Positions 41,386 through 54,104 of a DNA stretch of 64,000 nucleotides are shown here, one piece after another. The DNA is taken from the NCBI GenBank assembly GCA_009760855.2, contig WPIO01000041.1, forward strand, positions 435,001-499,000. Reading direction: 5' to 3'. The notes beneath the pieces were generated by a model that ran no database searches, was not told the DNA's origin, and saw nothing but the letters and a program-made list of their open reading frames with translations. Within the stretch, counting starts at the first letter, position 1. The number at the start of each line of letters is the position of its first letter. Position numbers and translations under genes: made by a program. The stretch is from Cristatella mucedo (taxonomy: Eukaryota; Bryozoa; Phylactolaemata; Cristatellidae).

Positions 41386-41575
41386 GACCGTGAATCTGAA
41401 CCTTTGCTGCTAAGGTTATGGCTTATGCGGCCAAAAGTGCACGCGCCTGCTGTCAAATGCTACTTCAATGTACTTCAATAGGGTGAGCACAGCGCTATCA
41501 CAGCAGCTGCACGCTGCTGCCGCTGCTGCCTGCAGCACACAGATGCAGCCGGCAGCTGTTGGCTACTGCCTTTAC

Positions 41576-41932
41576 CGGAAAGAATGTCGTCATCGGCAGC
41601 CCAAAGTCAGAGGTCGCAGCTGGAGGATCGTCGAGGCATGCTTCACTGTCGAGGCTGGCACTCAGCTCTCTGTACGAAGGTGGCACGTCGGAAGGCACGT
41701 CACGTGGCACGTCACGCGGCACGTCGGGCCGGTCGCTCGCTCTGCTGCCATCCCCGCCGCAGCCGTCAAGCGACTGTTTGTTGCTCTGATGACTGACGTA
41801 GGACGTCTGGACAGCAGCTAGAGACATGGCACCGGCCGCTGTGGCTGGGGGCGCACAGCTGTTGCCGGCCGAGTCGGCGTTCCATCGGTGCTTTCCAAAG
41901 CGGCCGATTCGGTTGGCACTACATTTGATGAT
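41576..41932 (-). CDS. Cytoplasmic-tail exon of a candidate membrane protein (PPSY motif)
   Basis: Minus-strand exon between the acceptor AACCGTATTTGCAG and the donor TTTCCG|GTAAAG: 357 bp, phase 0 at both ends, fully open. The product begins IIKCSANRIGRFGKHRW, the basic juxtamembrane sequence expected just inside a membrane. It continues Ser/Ala/Asp-rich, with a short tandem repeat (VPRDVPRDVPSDVP) and PPSYRELSASLDS. PPxY is a WW-domain ligand and Tyr signalling motif by established knowledge. Spliced to 48027-48340 it gives AAIIGTLFL|IIKCSANRIG in phase, completing a TM segment. If the donor is not used, the frame ends at a stop near 41498. Confidence 0.55.
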
Positions 41933-42182
41933 CTGCAAATACGGTTTGGTCTACTTGAGTGGACTAGCAGCACCAGCAAGGGTCAGATAGATGCTCATAG
42001 TGGCGCATAATAGTGCCAATTCTTCGGCACCCGAGGGGGGCAGAAAGTGGGGGGGGGTGCGAGTTTGTGGCTTCTGGATCGGTTTTGACGAACCGATGGG
42101 TGCATGCATCTAGATTGCTGTCTGTAACTATCCTTCCGGTGGCTTAGCTCCCAGCGATAAACACCGTAATTACAGTACAAAA

Positions 42183-42255
42183 GCAAATGCAAAGCGCCTA
42201 GAAAGAGATTTAGTTCTCTGAAGGCGCTTTATCAAGTGCATTATTATTATTATTG
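42183..42255 (+). mobile_element. LINE-A 3' tail fragment
   Basis: AAATGCAAAGCGCCTAGAAA, GAGATTTAGTTCTCTGAAGG, CGCTTTATCAAGTGCATT with (ATT)n: only the terminal hairpin and tail. Confidence 0.85.
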
Positions 42256-42259
42256 AAAG

Positions 42260-43295
42260 ATTATATGGCATCCTGTGAGAACTAAGTCTCTTTCAAAGCC
42301 CTTAGCATAGATGCGCGATTTCAGGGACGACGAGACCCAGACATTCTGTGTCCTTCTCTGGTTCCCCTTGCTGCCAGACACTCGCGATTCTTTCTCTCCA
42401 AGTGCCTCCATTTCTACTTGCGAGTGCAGAGCTGCTGGCGGAGCTTCCACTCTCCCTTTCACATAGATAGAGCAAAGGCAGCCAGGAACAGACGGCCTGT
42501 GTTAGGTTTATTATTCCTTTTAATAATTAAGGCAGGGTGTGCACTGTCGTCAGTCGGTAGCGAGTTCCAGGCTTTGGGAGCATAGAAACTGAAAGTACAG
42601 TCTCCACAGGATTAAAGTTCCGTTATATGGAAAGCTAAAAGACCAGGTCAGAGAGTCAGAGAATCGTACGAAGGGAAGCCTGATTGCTATCTATGTACTT
42701 CTGATAGGTGAGCCGGAGCAAAACGATTAAGAGACCCGAATATTAACGACAGAACCTTGCCGGCGGTATGATGCATCAATGGAAAGCCAATTTAGATTGG
42801 CAATACGTAGTGACATTTGGTAGTTGCTATTTCGAAGATAAAAAACCATCGACGGCTGCAGTGTTGTATGCCAACTGTGAGCATAGGCAGAAAATAGGCT
42901 GCAAGTAGTGATTTACAGAAGTCTAGACAGGATACCACATCTACATAGACCAGCATCGCTGCATCATCCTTACATAAGGAGGTTCAAATGACTGCACATC
43001 TTAAAAAACGTAGTTGAAATTAGGCAGCACTTGACTGGGGAACTGACATAGTCATCCAGTGATAGGCCTCTTTAAAGGAGGTCACCCAAGTCAAGTGGAG
43101 GTACAGCTGGAGTAGTGTTGGTTTGTGTCCATTTTTTGTGCACAGGCTTTCCGATATCCAAGTAATGCTAAGCTCATTCGTAAGTAGTAAGTTGGTTTTA
43201 TTGTCACTCAATTTGAGAAAGTCTGCTACAATACAATTACAAATGTCAGCATTACGTGATGCGGAGGAGCCGAAAGAGTTCAGGAGCACGCAATG
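42260..43295 (-). mobile_element. LINE-A copy, old and degraded
   Basis: Minus strand in order: tail remnant (42264-42320), C-terminal block (plus-strand landmark GGCTTTGGGAGCATAGAAAC), spacer and RT-to-C-terminal region (43020-43290). In the last part the translated fragment NCIVADFLKLSDNKTNLLL matches AANFLKLNDDKTNLLVM. Large indels. Confidence 0.75.
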
Positions 43296-43684
43296 CCAGC
43301 ACTAAAGTCAGTGAGTCAATGAACATCACTGGCTGTTTTATGTGGTATCCGAAGGGTCGGCTGCATGAAACTACAATGTGGAGTCTAGGCCAGCATTGGC
43401 ACAAGCCTCTGCAACTTCCATTTAGTTCTCCACGGAGGTCAATAGAGTGGTGTGCAGCAAGGGTATGCGACCGGTCTGAAGCAAGTGTAATCAAGTCCGT
43501 AAGCAGAAGAGGAGGGAGGTGGGCTTCGAAATAAACACCTGGAACTATAGCACTGGGGCCACACTGCATTGCAGACATTCCGGTAATGGAAGGGTAGGCA
43601 CGAGAGGCTGCAGGAAGTGAAGTCCAAAGTCCGGCTCACCAACGTTGATAGCAGCCAGTGCTGCGCAGTGCATTTGGCAAGCGC

Positions 43685-45025
43685 GCACGCACCGCGCCAC
43701 TGCACCGCGCCACTGCACCGCGCCACTGCACCGCGCCACTGCACCGCGCCACTGCACCGCGCCACTGCACCGCGCCACTGCACCGCGCCACTGCACCGCG
43801 CCACTGCACCGCGCCACTGCACCGCGCCACTGCACCGCGCCACTGCACCGCGCCACTGCACCGCGCCACTGCACCGCGCCACTGCACCGCGCCACTGCAC
43901 CGCGCCACTGCACCGCGCCACGCGCCACTGACCGCGCACGCACCGCGCCACTGCACCGCGCCACTGCACCGCGCCACTGCACCGCGCCACTGCACCGCGC
44001 CACTGCACCGCGCCACTGCACCGCGCCACTGCACCGCGCCACTGCACCGCGCCACTGCACCGCGCCACTGCACCGCGCCACTGCACCGCGCCACTGCACC
44101 GCGCCACTGCACCGCGCCACTGCACCGCGCCACTGCACGCGCCACTGCACGCGCCACTGCACCGCGCCACTGCACCGCGCCACTGCACCGCGCCACTGCA
44201 CCGCGCCACTGCACCGCGCCACTGCACCGCGCCACTGCACCGCGCCACTGCACCGCGCCACTGCACCGCGCCACTGCACCGCGCCACTGCACCGCGCCAC
44301 TGCACCGCGCCACTGCACCGCGCCACTGCACCGCGCCACTGCACCGCGCCACTGCACCGCGCCACTGCACCGCGCCACTGCACCGCGCCACTGCCACTGC
44401 GCGCCACTGCACCGCGCCACTGCACCGCGCCACTGCACCGCGCCACTGCACCGCGCCACTGCACCGCGCCACTGCACCGCGCCACTGCACCGCGCCACTG
44501 CACCGCCCCACTGCACCGCGCCACTGCACCGCGCCACTGCACCGCGCCACTGCACCGCGCCACTGCACCGCGCCACTGCACCGCGCCACTGCACCGCGCC
44601 ACTGCACACCCCGCCACTGCACCGCGCCACTGCACCGCGCCACTGCACCGCGCCGCGCCACTGCACCGCGCCACTGCACCGCGCCACTGCACACGCGCCA
44701 CTGCACCGCGCCACTGCACCGCGCACTGCACCCGCGCCACTGCACCGCGCCACTGCACCGCGCCACTGCACCGCGCCACTGCACCGCGCCACTGCACCGC
44801 GCCACTGCACCGCGCCACTGCACCGCGCACCGCGCCACTGCACCGCGCCACTGCACCGCGCCACTGCACCGCGCCACTGCACCGCGCCACTGCACCGCGC
44901 CACTGCACCGCGCCACTGCACCGCGCCACTGCACCGCGCCACTGCACCGCGCCACTGCACCGCGCCACTGCACCGCGCCACTGCACCGCGCCACTGCACC
45001 GCGCCACTGCACCGCGCCACTGCAC
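43685..45025. repeat. 1.34-kb minisatellite, 13-bp unit
   Basis: About 100 tandem copies of CTGCACCGCGCCA, most identical. Variants include an indel cluster at 43911-43950, two shortened units near 44137-44155, CTGCCACTGCGCGCC near 44393, a C-for-G near 44508 and a disturbed segment at 44605-44740. Because 13 is not a multiple of 3 and the unit has no stop in any frame on either strand, all six frames stay open. That produces 450-540-codon frames which are not genes. It lies in the predicted intron 41936-48026. Confidence 0.98.
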
Positions 45026-45356
45026 TGATGTTCTATTACTTAGACATGCATAAACCCACAACCGATTGCCAATGGAAACTCAAGCACTATAATGGATATA
45101 TTCAACTGCAGAGGGAACCAAGCTAGGATATTTACTTGCTTTTGAAAAAAAAACATTACAGAAGGAATGCTAGTGCCATGTCTGACTCGCATGCTTGTTT
45201 TTGCATGCCAATAACAGTTACTGACCGATCGAGCATCGTGCCACTTCGATGAGAACCGATCTCACCCCAGATGTCTCAGGTCAGAGAAAGCTTAGATGCA
45301 CCTCACACGGCTTCCCACATACGTGTGACAGAACAGGCAAACGACAGAGAAAGGGG

Positions 45357-47300
<1,944 letters not shown>

Positions 47301-47304
47301 ACCG

Positions 47305-47590
47305 TTAGCTTTTCAAAAGTTCGAGAGGCAGGAGGGTTGAAGAAGGATCAAAGGGCGTAAAGTATGTATCGTGTTCATAAAAATGAAAGCCACGATTGCG
47401 ATCAGCGATTACATTGGCTGAAGGGAAAGTGTAAACTGCGAAAAGAAGAAGGGAACCTAAAACGGATCCCTGGGGCATCCCATTTGTCAACAGCTCAGTA
47501 ATAATAATAATAATAATAATAATAAAAATAATATTACATTTGATACAGCACCCTCAGAAAATGCAATCTCTATCTAGGCACTTTACATGT
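47305..47590 (-). mobile_element. LINE-A fragments (RT piece and tail)
   Basis: Minus strand: 47305-47490 encodes MPQGSVLGSLLLFAVYTFPSA and RGFHFYEHDTYFTPFDPSST, a degraded version of the LINE-A QGS-to-YADD region (YADD replaced by YEHD). A LINE-A tail with (ATT)n follows at 47500-47590. The intervening C-terminus and UTR are deleted. Confidence 0.85.
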
Positions 47591-48026
47591 GCAGTAGCTT
47601 GAAGGTGCAATGGCTCACTCAATGTGTTACCCTTACGGAGATATTCAAACTTCCATCAGAGCATGGTATACACTAAAAAAAGGTTATCACACAGCTAATC
47701 ACGGCATACATTAAAAAAGGTTATCACGCAGCTCATCCAGCATGAGCTAGGAGTGTGCATCCAAGGCACACTAGTCGACAAATTCGACTGTCGCCGGATA
47801 CGATTGACGGTAGCCTATCGCGTACAGAGCCGTATAAGCCCACCTGCGACTTCTGACCAAACTGCATGGAACCAGATGTGCTCACGCAGACGGCAGGGTG
47901 CATGCATGCAAAGCCTGCCTGGTCAAGCGCGCGCTCACAGAACGCCAACAGAAGGAGCAGCAGGGCAGATGGAGCCGCAGGGCAGACACAGCTGCCGGCC
48001 ACGCTCACGTGCACCAGCGCACTCAC

Positions 48027-48340
48027 CAGGAACAGGGTGCCGATGATTGCAGCACCAGCCAGCAGTGAGGCCAGAATGACGAAGAGCACTATCAAACTGT
48101 CCCAGCGAACGTTGGGTGGCGACACTGCTGCGACTGTCGTTGAGTTCACAGCAGCTCCGGTTGCCGAAGCTGTCGTCACTACCTCTATCACCCTGCTGCT
48201 GCCATTGCCTGCTAAAGCTGGCCAATCGCCAGCTGTGGTCACAGAGCTGAGCCCTTCATTCGACGCAACCGGTGCATCCCTCGGAGAAGCCTCATCGGTT
48301 GTCCCGATTGCAGGCGCCCACGACGAGCTGGCAGACGACT
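48027..48340 (-). CDS. TM exon of a candidate single-pass membrane protein
   Basis: Minus-strand exon between the acceptor TTAATTTTTGCTGACAG and the donor TTCCTG|GTGAGT, 314 bp. The product is Ser/Thr/Ala/Val-rich (EVVTTASATGAAVNSTTVAAV; NST is an N-glycosylation sequon). It ends with WDSLIVLFVILASLLAGAAI and IGTLFL, a clear hydrophobic membrane-spanning helix. In phase with 41576-41932, which supplies a basic stop-transfer stretch, this gives a type I topology: extracellular mucin-like stem, TM, cytoplasmic tail. I recognise no specific receptor family. An acceptor two bases further in (CAGAG|TCG) is also possible and would change the upstream phase. Confidence 0.55.
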
Positions 48341-48509
48341 CTGTCAGCAAAAATTAAAAGAGCAGACCTCAGCTACTAAATCGTCTGCCCGATAATTGTA
48401 TAGCATCGATCGCCCAAGGCGGCTATCGTAATGGTAGAAAGAAAAGAGAATAGGCAGGCGACCGTGCCGTCTCTACTATGATCTCGGATCCAGGGGCTCG
48501 TCGACTCAC

Positions 48510-48599
48510 AGATTGCAACTGACAGAAGAATGTGCAACGGTCGACAGCAGGCGCGAGTGCAGCGCCTGCTGTTGGCCACGCAGGTCTGAGCAAGCTTTG
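48510..48599 (-). other. Possible upstream exon of the membrane-protein gene
   Basis: Bounded by the acceptor TCTGGTCTGCCCTGCAG and the donor AATCT|GTGAGT on the minus strand, 90 bp. More than one frame is open, so phase with 48027-48340 cannot be settled. One frame is Cys-containing (KACSDLRGQQQALHSRLLS). Confidence 0.25.
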
Positions 48600-48843
48600 C
48601 TGCAGGGCAGACCAGAGCTAAACGCCTAGTCCAGTGACAGCACGGGGCAGCAGCTGATTCAGAGATTTGCCGGCCTGCCCAGCGATTTGCCGCAGCATGT
48701 CAGCAGCTCACTAATCAATCCTTGAGGCGATTTATAGAACACCATTTCTCTAGCGTTTTGTTACAAGACAAAAAATATCAGACAGAATATCCAAAAAAAA
48801 TCACTACATTGGACTTTTCTCACACAGTAAAATTGCCACTGGA

Positions 48844-48844
<1 letters not shown>

Positions 48845-48941
<97 letters not shown>

Positions 48942-48945
48942 CTCT
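48845..48945. repeat. (CT)n microsatellite abutting a LINE-A 3' end
   Basis: A CT run with TT and CCTC interruptions. It touches the LINE-A 3' terminus at 48946 with no (ATT)n between. Confidence 0.95.
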
Positions 48946-50440
48946 AATGTACTTGATAAAGCACCCTCAGATAACTTCATCTCTTTCTAGGCGCTTTACA
49001 TTTGCTGCAAAGAGAAATGCAATTAAATGGTAAGTAAAATCATCCTTGAAAAACAAACAAAATGAATGACATGGTTAGGGGTGACGTGTACAGGGTCAGC
49101 ATGCAAATGTGGTTTGTGGCAGCATGCACAGTGTCAGCACGCATAAGCACGTGAAGGACGAATCACAGGGACCCACTAAATGCTGTCCTAAATAGGTGTG
49201 TTTTTACGTTCCTTTTAAATGTGGTCAGGTCAGGGGATGTTCTGACGCAGGTCGGGAGGGAGTTCCAGGCTTTGGGAGCATACGAACTAAATGCACGGTC
49301 TCCAAAGGATTTGAGGTTTGTACGAGGTATTTCTAGACTGTTGGATTCCGAAAAGCGGGTAATACGATGCTTGGCCTGATGGGGGAGTATGTCGGAGAGA
49401 TAGGCTGGAGCCATAGAATGAAGGGACCTAAAAGTGAGCGACAAAACCTTGAAGTCAATCCGTTGCTTGACTGGTAGCCAGTGCAGGTCGGCGAGAAGTG
49501 GAGTAATGTGGCAACTGCGACGCTCACGACAAGCAAGCCCAGCTGCTGAGTTTTGCACCAGCTGCAATCGCCTGATCGCACATGCTAGTAGGCCAGTAAG
49601 CAGTGAGTTGCAGAAGTCGAGACGGGATGTCACAAATGCATGGACCAACTTCGACGTGGTATCCTTATCTAAACAAGCCCGAATTTTAGGAATGTTATGT
49701 ACCTGAAAGTAGGCAGACTTGATTGTGGAGCTGAAGTGGTTGTAAAACGAGAGGTTGCTTTGGAACATGACACCTAGATTTCGTGCTTATTCAGCAGGAG
49801 ATATGCTGGCAGAGCCAATTTGGAGCTTCAGCCTTTCCAATCTCTGAATCACACTGGGTTTGCCCATAACTGAGAAGTTAGTCTTGTCATTGTTTAGTTT
49901 AAAAAAATTTGCTGCCATCCATGTGCGGATGTCATCAATGCATGCAGCAAGTGAGTTTAGAGAATTTGAGGTGTTCGAAGGCTCGGAGGGATCAAAGCAA
50001 AGGTACAACTGAGTGTCATCCGCATAGAAGTGAAAGCCTAGATTGTGCTTGGCAATCACATCAGCAGGAGGGAGAGTATAAACCGTGAAAAGAACCGGAC
50101 CTAGCACGGAGCCCTGAGGTACTCCATATTTCAGAAGTACTTCAGATGATCTTTGTCCATTCACGTCAATATTCTGGAGTCTCCCACTGAGATAGGACCT
50201 GAACCACTGCAGAGCAGTGCCAGTGATGCCCAGGCGAGATGAGAGGCGCTCTAGAAGATCTTTGTGATCGCTGGCGTCAAAAGCTGCCGAAAGATCGAGC
50301 AAAACAAGCAGAGACGCTCTACCCAGTCTGCATTCCTAAGTAGGTCGTTGTATACCCTAAGCAATGCTGACTCTGTGGAGTGATTAGCTCTAAAGCCGGA
50401 CTGGAACTTACTAGCAAGGTTTCGATATATGAGTTTAGCT
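48946..50440 (-). mobile_element. LINE-A copy, 5'-truncated, between two (CT)n tracts
   Basis: Minus strand from AAACTCATATATCGAAACCTTG (start within RT, matching about 20413) to the 3' hairpin ending CAAGTACATTAG. The usual (ATT)n tail is lacking. (CT)n lies immediately on both sides (48845-48945 and 50443-50507), consistent with insertion into one microsatellite. Confidence 0.92.
49163..50302 (-). pseudogene. LINE-A ORF2 (RT and C-terminal domain), in-frame TAA
   Basis: Reading from 50302: LDLSAAFDASDHKDLLERLS (other copies have FDTIDHKVLL), [36 protein letters not shown] and SASISPAE, then TAA near 49785. The same frame resumes ARNLGVMFQSNLSFYNHFSS and continues to FRTAFSGSL-stop at 49163. 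Where other copies read GAATCA (Glu-Ser), this one reads GAATAA. The same TAA occurs in the copy at 62.8-64 kb, so it predates both insertions. Confidence 0.9.
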
Positions 50441-50442
50441 GG

Positions 50443-50450
50443 CTCTCTCT

Positions 50451-50507
<57 letters not shown>
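50443..50507. repeat. (CT)n microsatellite
   Basis: A pure CT run of about 50 bases with a CTTCTCCTCT start, directly at the 5'-truncated end of the LINE-A copy. Confidence 0.95.
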
Positions 50508-50510
<3 letters not shown>

Positions 50511-50524
50511 TCCTTGCAGTGCCT

Positions 50525-52375
50525 CAGTATCCGCCATCAAGCTTGCCACTAGCTACCCTATCTCAAAGCTCTTTCCAAGTCTCAGAAATCTAACAGACCT
50601 CTAGACCCCATGTCAAATGTTCTCTTGAAGAGGTGAGCAGATCAGCAGTTGCCACGAATAATTACACAGAAATGAGTCTTCATCCTCTGATCTTGTCCCT
50701 GCATCGTTCAGTAAGGCTGCTGTTTGGCCACTCAATAAGAAGGGCCACTAGACGAGGAGAACCATAAGCAGCTGCTGCTCACTCTATCTATTTATAGCCA
50801 TTCCTATTTAAAGATATTGGTACGAACACGAGGGGGCCAGCTAAACTCTTATAACAAAACTTCAAACATAGCTAGCGAGATCTGGTCAGGTTTTAGAGCT
50901 AATCACTCCACAGAGCTGGAACTGCCACGAGTACGTAACGACCTTTTTTGGGATTCAGACTCTCTGCCGTTGTGCTTGATCTGTCGGCAGCGGTTGATAT
51001 TATTTATCACGACTTCCGTCTTAGGCGCCTGTCAAATTCGCCTGGGCATAGTTGGCACTGAACTTCAATGGCTTAGGTCCTATCCTATAGCCATATTACA
51101 GAGCATTGACAACAAGCACGTGTCACCCAAGGAGCATCATAAAGTATGAGATACCCCAGCGATTAGTGTTAGGTTAAATTTCACCGTCTATACTCTCCTT
51201 CTAGTCGACTTAATCGCCAAGCACAATCAGGCTCTCATTTTTATGCAGACGATGCACAGCTGTACCTGTTCATAGATCCCTTCCTGCCTCCCTGCTAGTC
51301 AAAAATCTCATAAATCCCTAGCAGCATGTATTTCTGATACTTGCACTAGGATGGCAACAAACGTTTTTAGACTGGATGAAGATAAAACCAACTTACTAGT
51401 TATGGGAAAATGCAGTATTCCTCAGAAATTTGACAACCAATCCCTCAAAATGTGCTTGAAAAGGATATAGCATACTAGCATTTGCACATAATCTAGATGT
51501 CCCTGTTCCAAAGTGACCTTTCACTAGACGACCACATCTCCTCATCGAGACTGCCTACTTTCAGCAACGTAATATTGCAAAAGTTCAGGCCTGCCTAGAC
51601 AGCAATGCCACATCCAAGGTGATCCATGCATTTGTCACACCGTTACAAATTACGAAACTCACAACTCCCAGGGCTTCTGACCTTTACAAGAAGGTGCTTA
51701 CAGTTGTCACAAATCTGCCGCTAGGCTTGTCTATCGTGAAGGTAGTAATTGCCGAATTACATCATTTCTCACTGACCTGCACTGGCCACCCATCAAGCAG
51801 CATACCAATTAAGGGTTTTCGTGATACAATCCGATCATCTGATTCAAGTCGTTTAGCTGTGCCTCAACACCAATCTCAAATACTTTGGAGGCCTTTGATT
51901 TGGTTATTATGCTCCCAAAGCCTAGAACTTACTCCTGAATTACATCACAACATCTCTTGACTTGACGATATTTAAAAAGACACTAAAAACCTGCACTTTC
52001 GGTGAAAGAAAAAGAAAATTTAAGCTGCAAACCCACATTGTTCCCACAGCATTTGCTGGGTCCCGAGTTAATTATCTTAAGTGTGCTAATACGTGCTGAC
52101 ACTTAAGTAAGAGTAAAGATCGGCTAATTCAATAGCCTTGCTCATACAGCAGCAGAAGAGCTTAAGAAGCATTTACCGTGCTTCCAGCTAGCAATTCCTT
52201 ATTGCCTGCTGCTTGAGTCGAGCCCACGACCTGTCTCGTGAGATTCAAGCTGCCAAACTTGAGATAAGACTGGGGACTAAATTGTATCCCTATACAATTG
52301 ACAAGCTTGTTTTTTAGCACAAAATAAGTGTCTACTAGATCGAGATTCAGTTCTCTTATAGAAGTATCAATATGT
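50525..52375 (+). mobile_element. LINE-A copy, old, with SINE-2 nested in its 3' UTR
   Basis: Plus strand in order: RT N-terminal remnants, GTCAGGTTTTAGAGCTAATCACTCC (FRANHS), degraded YADD region (TTTTTATGCAGACGATGCAC), AACTTACTAGTTATGGGAAA and the C-terminal block. The 3' UTR follows to about 52110, then a SINE-2, then a tail remnant (GATCGAGATTCAGTTCTCTT) at about 52338-52358. Confidence 0.82.
52117..52242 (-). mobile_element. SINE-2 copy, diverged
   Basis: Minus strand: CAGGTCGTGGGCTCGACTC (B box), GCAATAAGGAATTGCTAGC, middle region, tail AAGGCTATTGAATTAGCCG. Confidence 0.78.
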
Positions 52376-52377
52376 AT

Positions 52378-52575
52378 GGTGAGCCGTGATGGTACACTAG
52401 GTAAGGCAGTTGCTTTCACGACCTCGGGACCGAGGTCGTGGGTTCGATTCCTGCGGTGGGCGATTCTTTATCACCACTGCAAGTGGTAGTGATAGCCATA
52501 AAGGTTCTTATGTTGCTATACAAAAGCGGCTGTTAAATCAGCTAGTATTTATTTATTATTATTATTATTATTGTT
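52378..52575 (+). mobile_element. SINE-2, best-preserved copy
   Basis: Head GTGAGCCGTGATGGTACACT, A-box-like TGGTACACTAGGTAAGG, palindromic CACGACCTCGGGACCGAGGTCGTG, B box GGGTTCGATTCCTGCGG, then GGGCGATTCTTTATCACC. The tail GCGGCTGTTAAATCAGCTAG is followed by (ATTT)n/(ATT)n. Pol III-type internal promoter boxes indicate a tRNA-derived SINE. The tail differs from LINE-A and SINE-1, so a different partner LINE is likely. Confidence 0.92.
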
Positions 52576-52689
52576 ATCGTTATTACTATTATAGCCGGTC
52601 GGATATCTGCCATGGTTGATTTGTAGAATGCTTGGCAGCATTGCAGCGTTTCGCCAGAGGTTTCGAGCAAGAGCCTGCTGCCAACATGG

Positions 52690-53090
52690 CACACAGGCAC
52701 GGTAAGTCGCCAGGAACTGGAGGCCACGGAGTTGATGGCAGTGAGATGAGTTCATGCAGCCTACCTGCCACCGTCTGCATGCTGCTGCTGCTGCTGGTCA
52801 AGGCGTCGTTCCAATCGGTTATACCGGAGCCTAGACTGCTGCTGCCTCCGTCATAGCTGACGCTCTGGCTGGCCTCCAAAGTCACCCGGATGGCAACTGC
52901 CAAGATTTCTCCTGCCGCTATTGACTTTACTGACATGGTCGATGCCAGGATTGCAGTACCACGGCTAATGGCCCAGCCAGCATCAGTTGGATAGGTTGCG
53001 CCAATGCCTGAACTGCTGCTGTCGCCATCTCCATCACTGCTGTTGCTACTGCTACTCTGGATGGCCTCCAAAGTCGGCTGGATCGTAACA
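52690..53090 (-). CDS. Candidate extracellular exon with an internally duplicated segment
   Basis: A long minus-strand frame (52589-53095) has no ATG. Within it VTIQPTLEAIQSSSSNSS and VAIRVTLEASQSVSYDGGSS are homologous repeats, also at DNA level (GACTTTGGAGGCCA in both). Ser-rich linkers follow each. Candidate splice sites are acceptor TGTTACGATCCAG near 53075 and donor GTGGCAG|GTAGGC near 52775. It lies upstream of, and on the same strand as, the TM exon at 48027-48340, with a Ser-rich extracellular-like composition, so it may belong to that gene (inference). The Ser runs come from AGC repeats and could mislead. Confidence 0.33.
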
Positions 53091-53100
53091 GCCAACGTTT

Positions 53101-53785
53101 GTGCTATAATAATAATAATATTAATAATGCACTTGATAAAGCACCCTCGGATAATTCAATCTCTTTCTAGGCGCTTCACATTTGCTGCAAAGGGGAGCCC
53201 GATTGAATGGTGAGTAATATCATGCTTGATAAACATGAATAACATGGTTAGGGGTGACATGCACAGGGTGAGCATGCAAATGTGGTTAGTGGCAGCATAC
53301 ACAGTGTCAGCACGCATAAGCACACGAAGGACGAATCACAGAGACCCACTAAATGCTGTCCTAAATAGGTGTGTTTTAAGTTCTTTTTAAATGTGGTCAA
53401 GTCAGGGGATGTTGTGATGCAATCCGGGAGTGAGTTCCAGGCTTTGGGGGCATACGAACTAAATGCACGGTCTCTAAAGGGTTTGAGGTTTGTCCGAGGT
53501 ATTTGTAAACTGTTGGATTTCGAAAAGCGAGTGGTACGATGCTTGGCCTGGTGGGGGAGTAGATCTGAGAGATAGGCTGGAGCCAAAGAATGGAGTGACC
53601 TAAAAGTGAGCGACAAGACCTTGAAGTTGATCCGTTGCTTGACTGGGAGCCAGTGCAGGTCGGCGAGAAGTGGAGTGATATGGCAACGGCGAAGCTCACG
53701 ACAGACAAGCCTAGCTGCAGAGTTTTGCACCTACTGTAATCGCCTGATTGCACATGCCGGTAGGCCAGCAATCAGTGAGACTTCA
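53101..53785 (-). mobile_element. LINE-A copy, 3' part, fairly well preserved
   Basis: Minus strand from GAAGTCTCACTGATTGCTGG to the 3' hairpin and (ATT)n at 53106-53127. The frame at 53248-53730 retains ARLVCRELRRCHITPLLADL, HWLPVKQRINFKVL and NLKPFRDRAFSSYAPKAWNS. It sits between the two candidate upstream exons of the membrane-protein gene. Confidence 0.92.
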
Positions 53786-53869
53786 GATGCATGCGAACTA
53801 AATATGTACGAAACGTGCGACAGGCAGCGCTCACAGGGAGGAGAAAGGAAGAACATATTGCCAGAAGAT

Positions 53870-54104
53870 TTACTGTGGCACTGTAATGCATGTACAGCAA
53901 TTATGCAATCCAGTGAACGTTGTCCTGCCTTGACTGCGTCTTGCCGAACGCCGGCCAGCAGGTGACAGTTTATGCACACGTTACACTGCTGAGCGAGTGC
54001 ATGCCATGCTAGCACGGTTCTGCCAGCATCCACTGCACCTTCGATGGCTGAAGCAACACTGACCGCCAGCAGCAGCACTAGGAGCAGCCGTGGAAGTGGC
54101 ACTT
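53870..54104 (-). CDS. Candidate exon with hydrophobic leader and paired cysteines
   Basis: On the minus strand a strong acceptor (TTTTCTTCTCTGCTACTGTCACAG) is followed by an open stretch. It begins QVPLPRLLLVLLLAVSVASA (signal-peptide- or TM-like) and continues to AWHALAQQCNVCINCHLLAG and IIAVHALQC. A donor-like GCCACA|GTAAAT lies near 53871. No in-frame ATG precedes it, so if coding it is an internal exon or its start lies in another exon. Its position, strand and secretory character fit the 5' part of the membrane-protein gene, but this is unproven. Confidence 0.3.

Noticed and set aside
43685-45025. CRISPR-like array
   Set aside because: Units are contiguous 13-mers with no spacers, and the genome is eukaryotic.
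43439-45126. Six overlapping 450-540-codon open frames with HRATAPRHC/GAVQWRGAVARC-type repeats
   Set aside because: All are translations of the 13-bp minisatellite, whose unit lacks stops in every frame. No gene evidence.
52378-52460. Functional tRNA gene
   Set aside because: A- and B-box-like sequences are present, but the unit continues into the shared SINE-2 body and tail and occurs in many copies. It is a SINE head.
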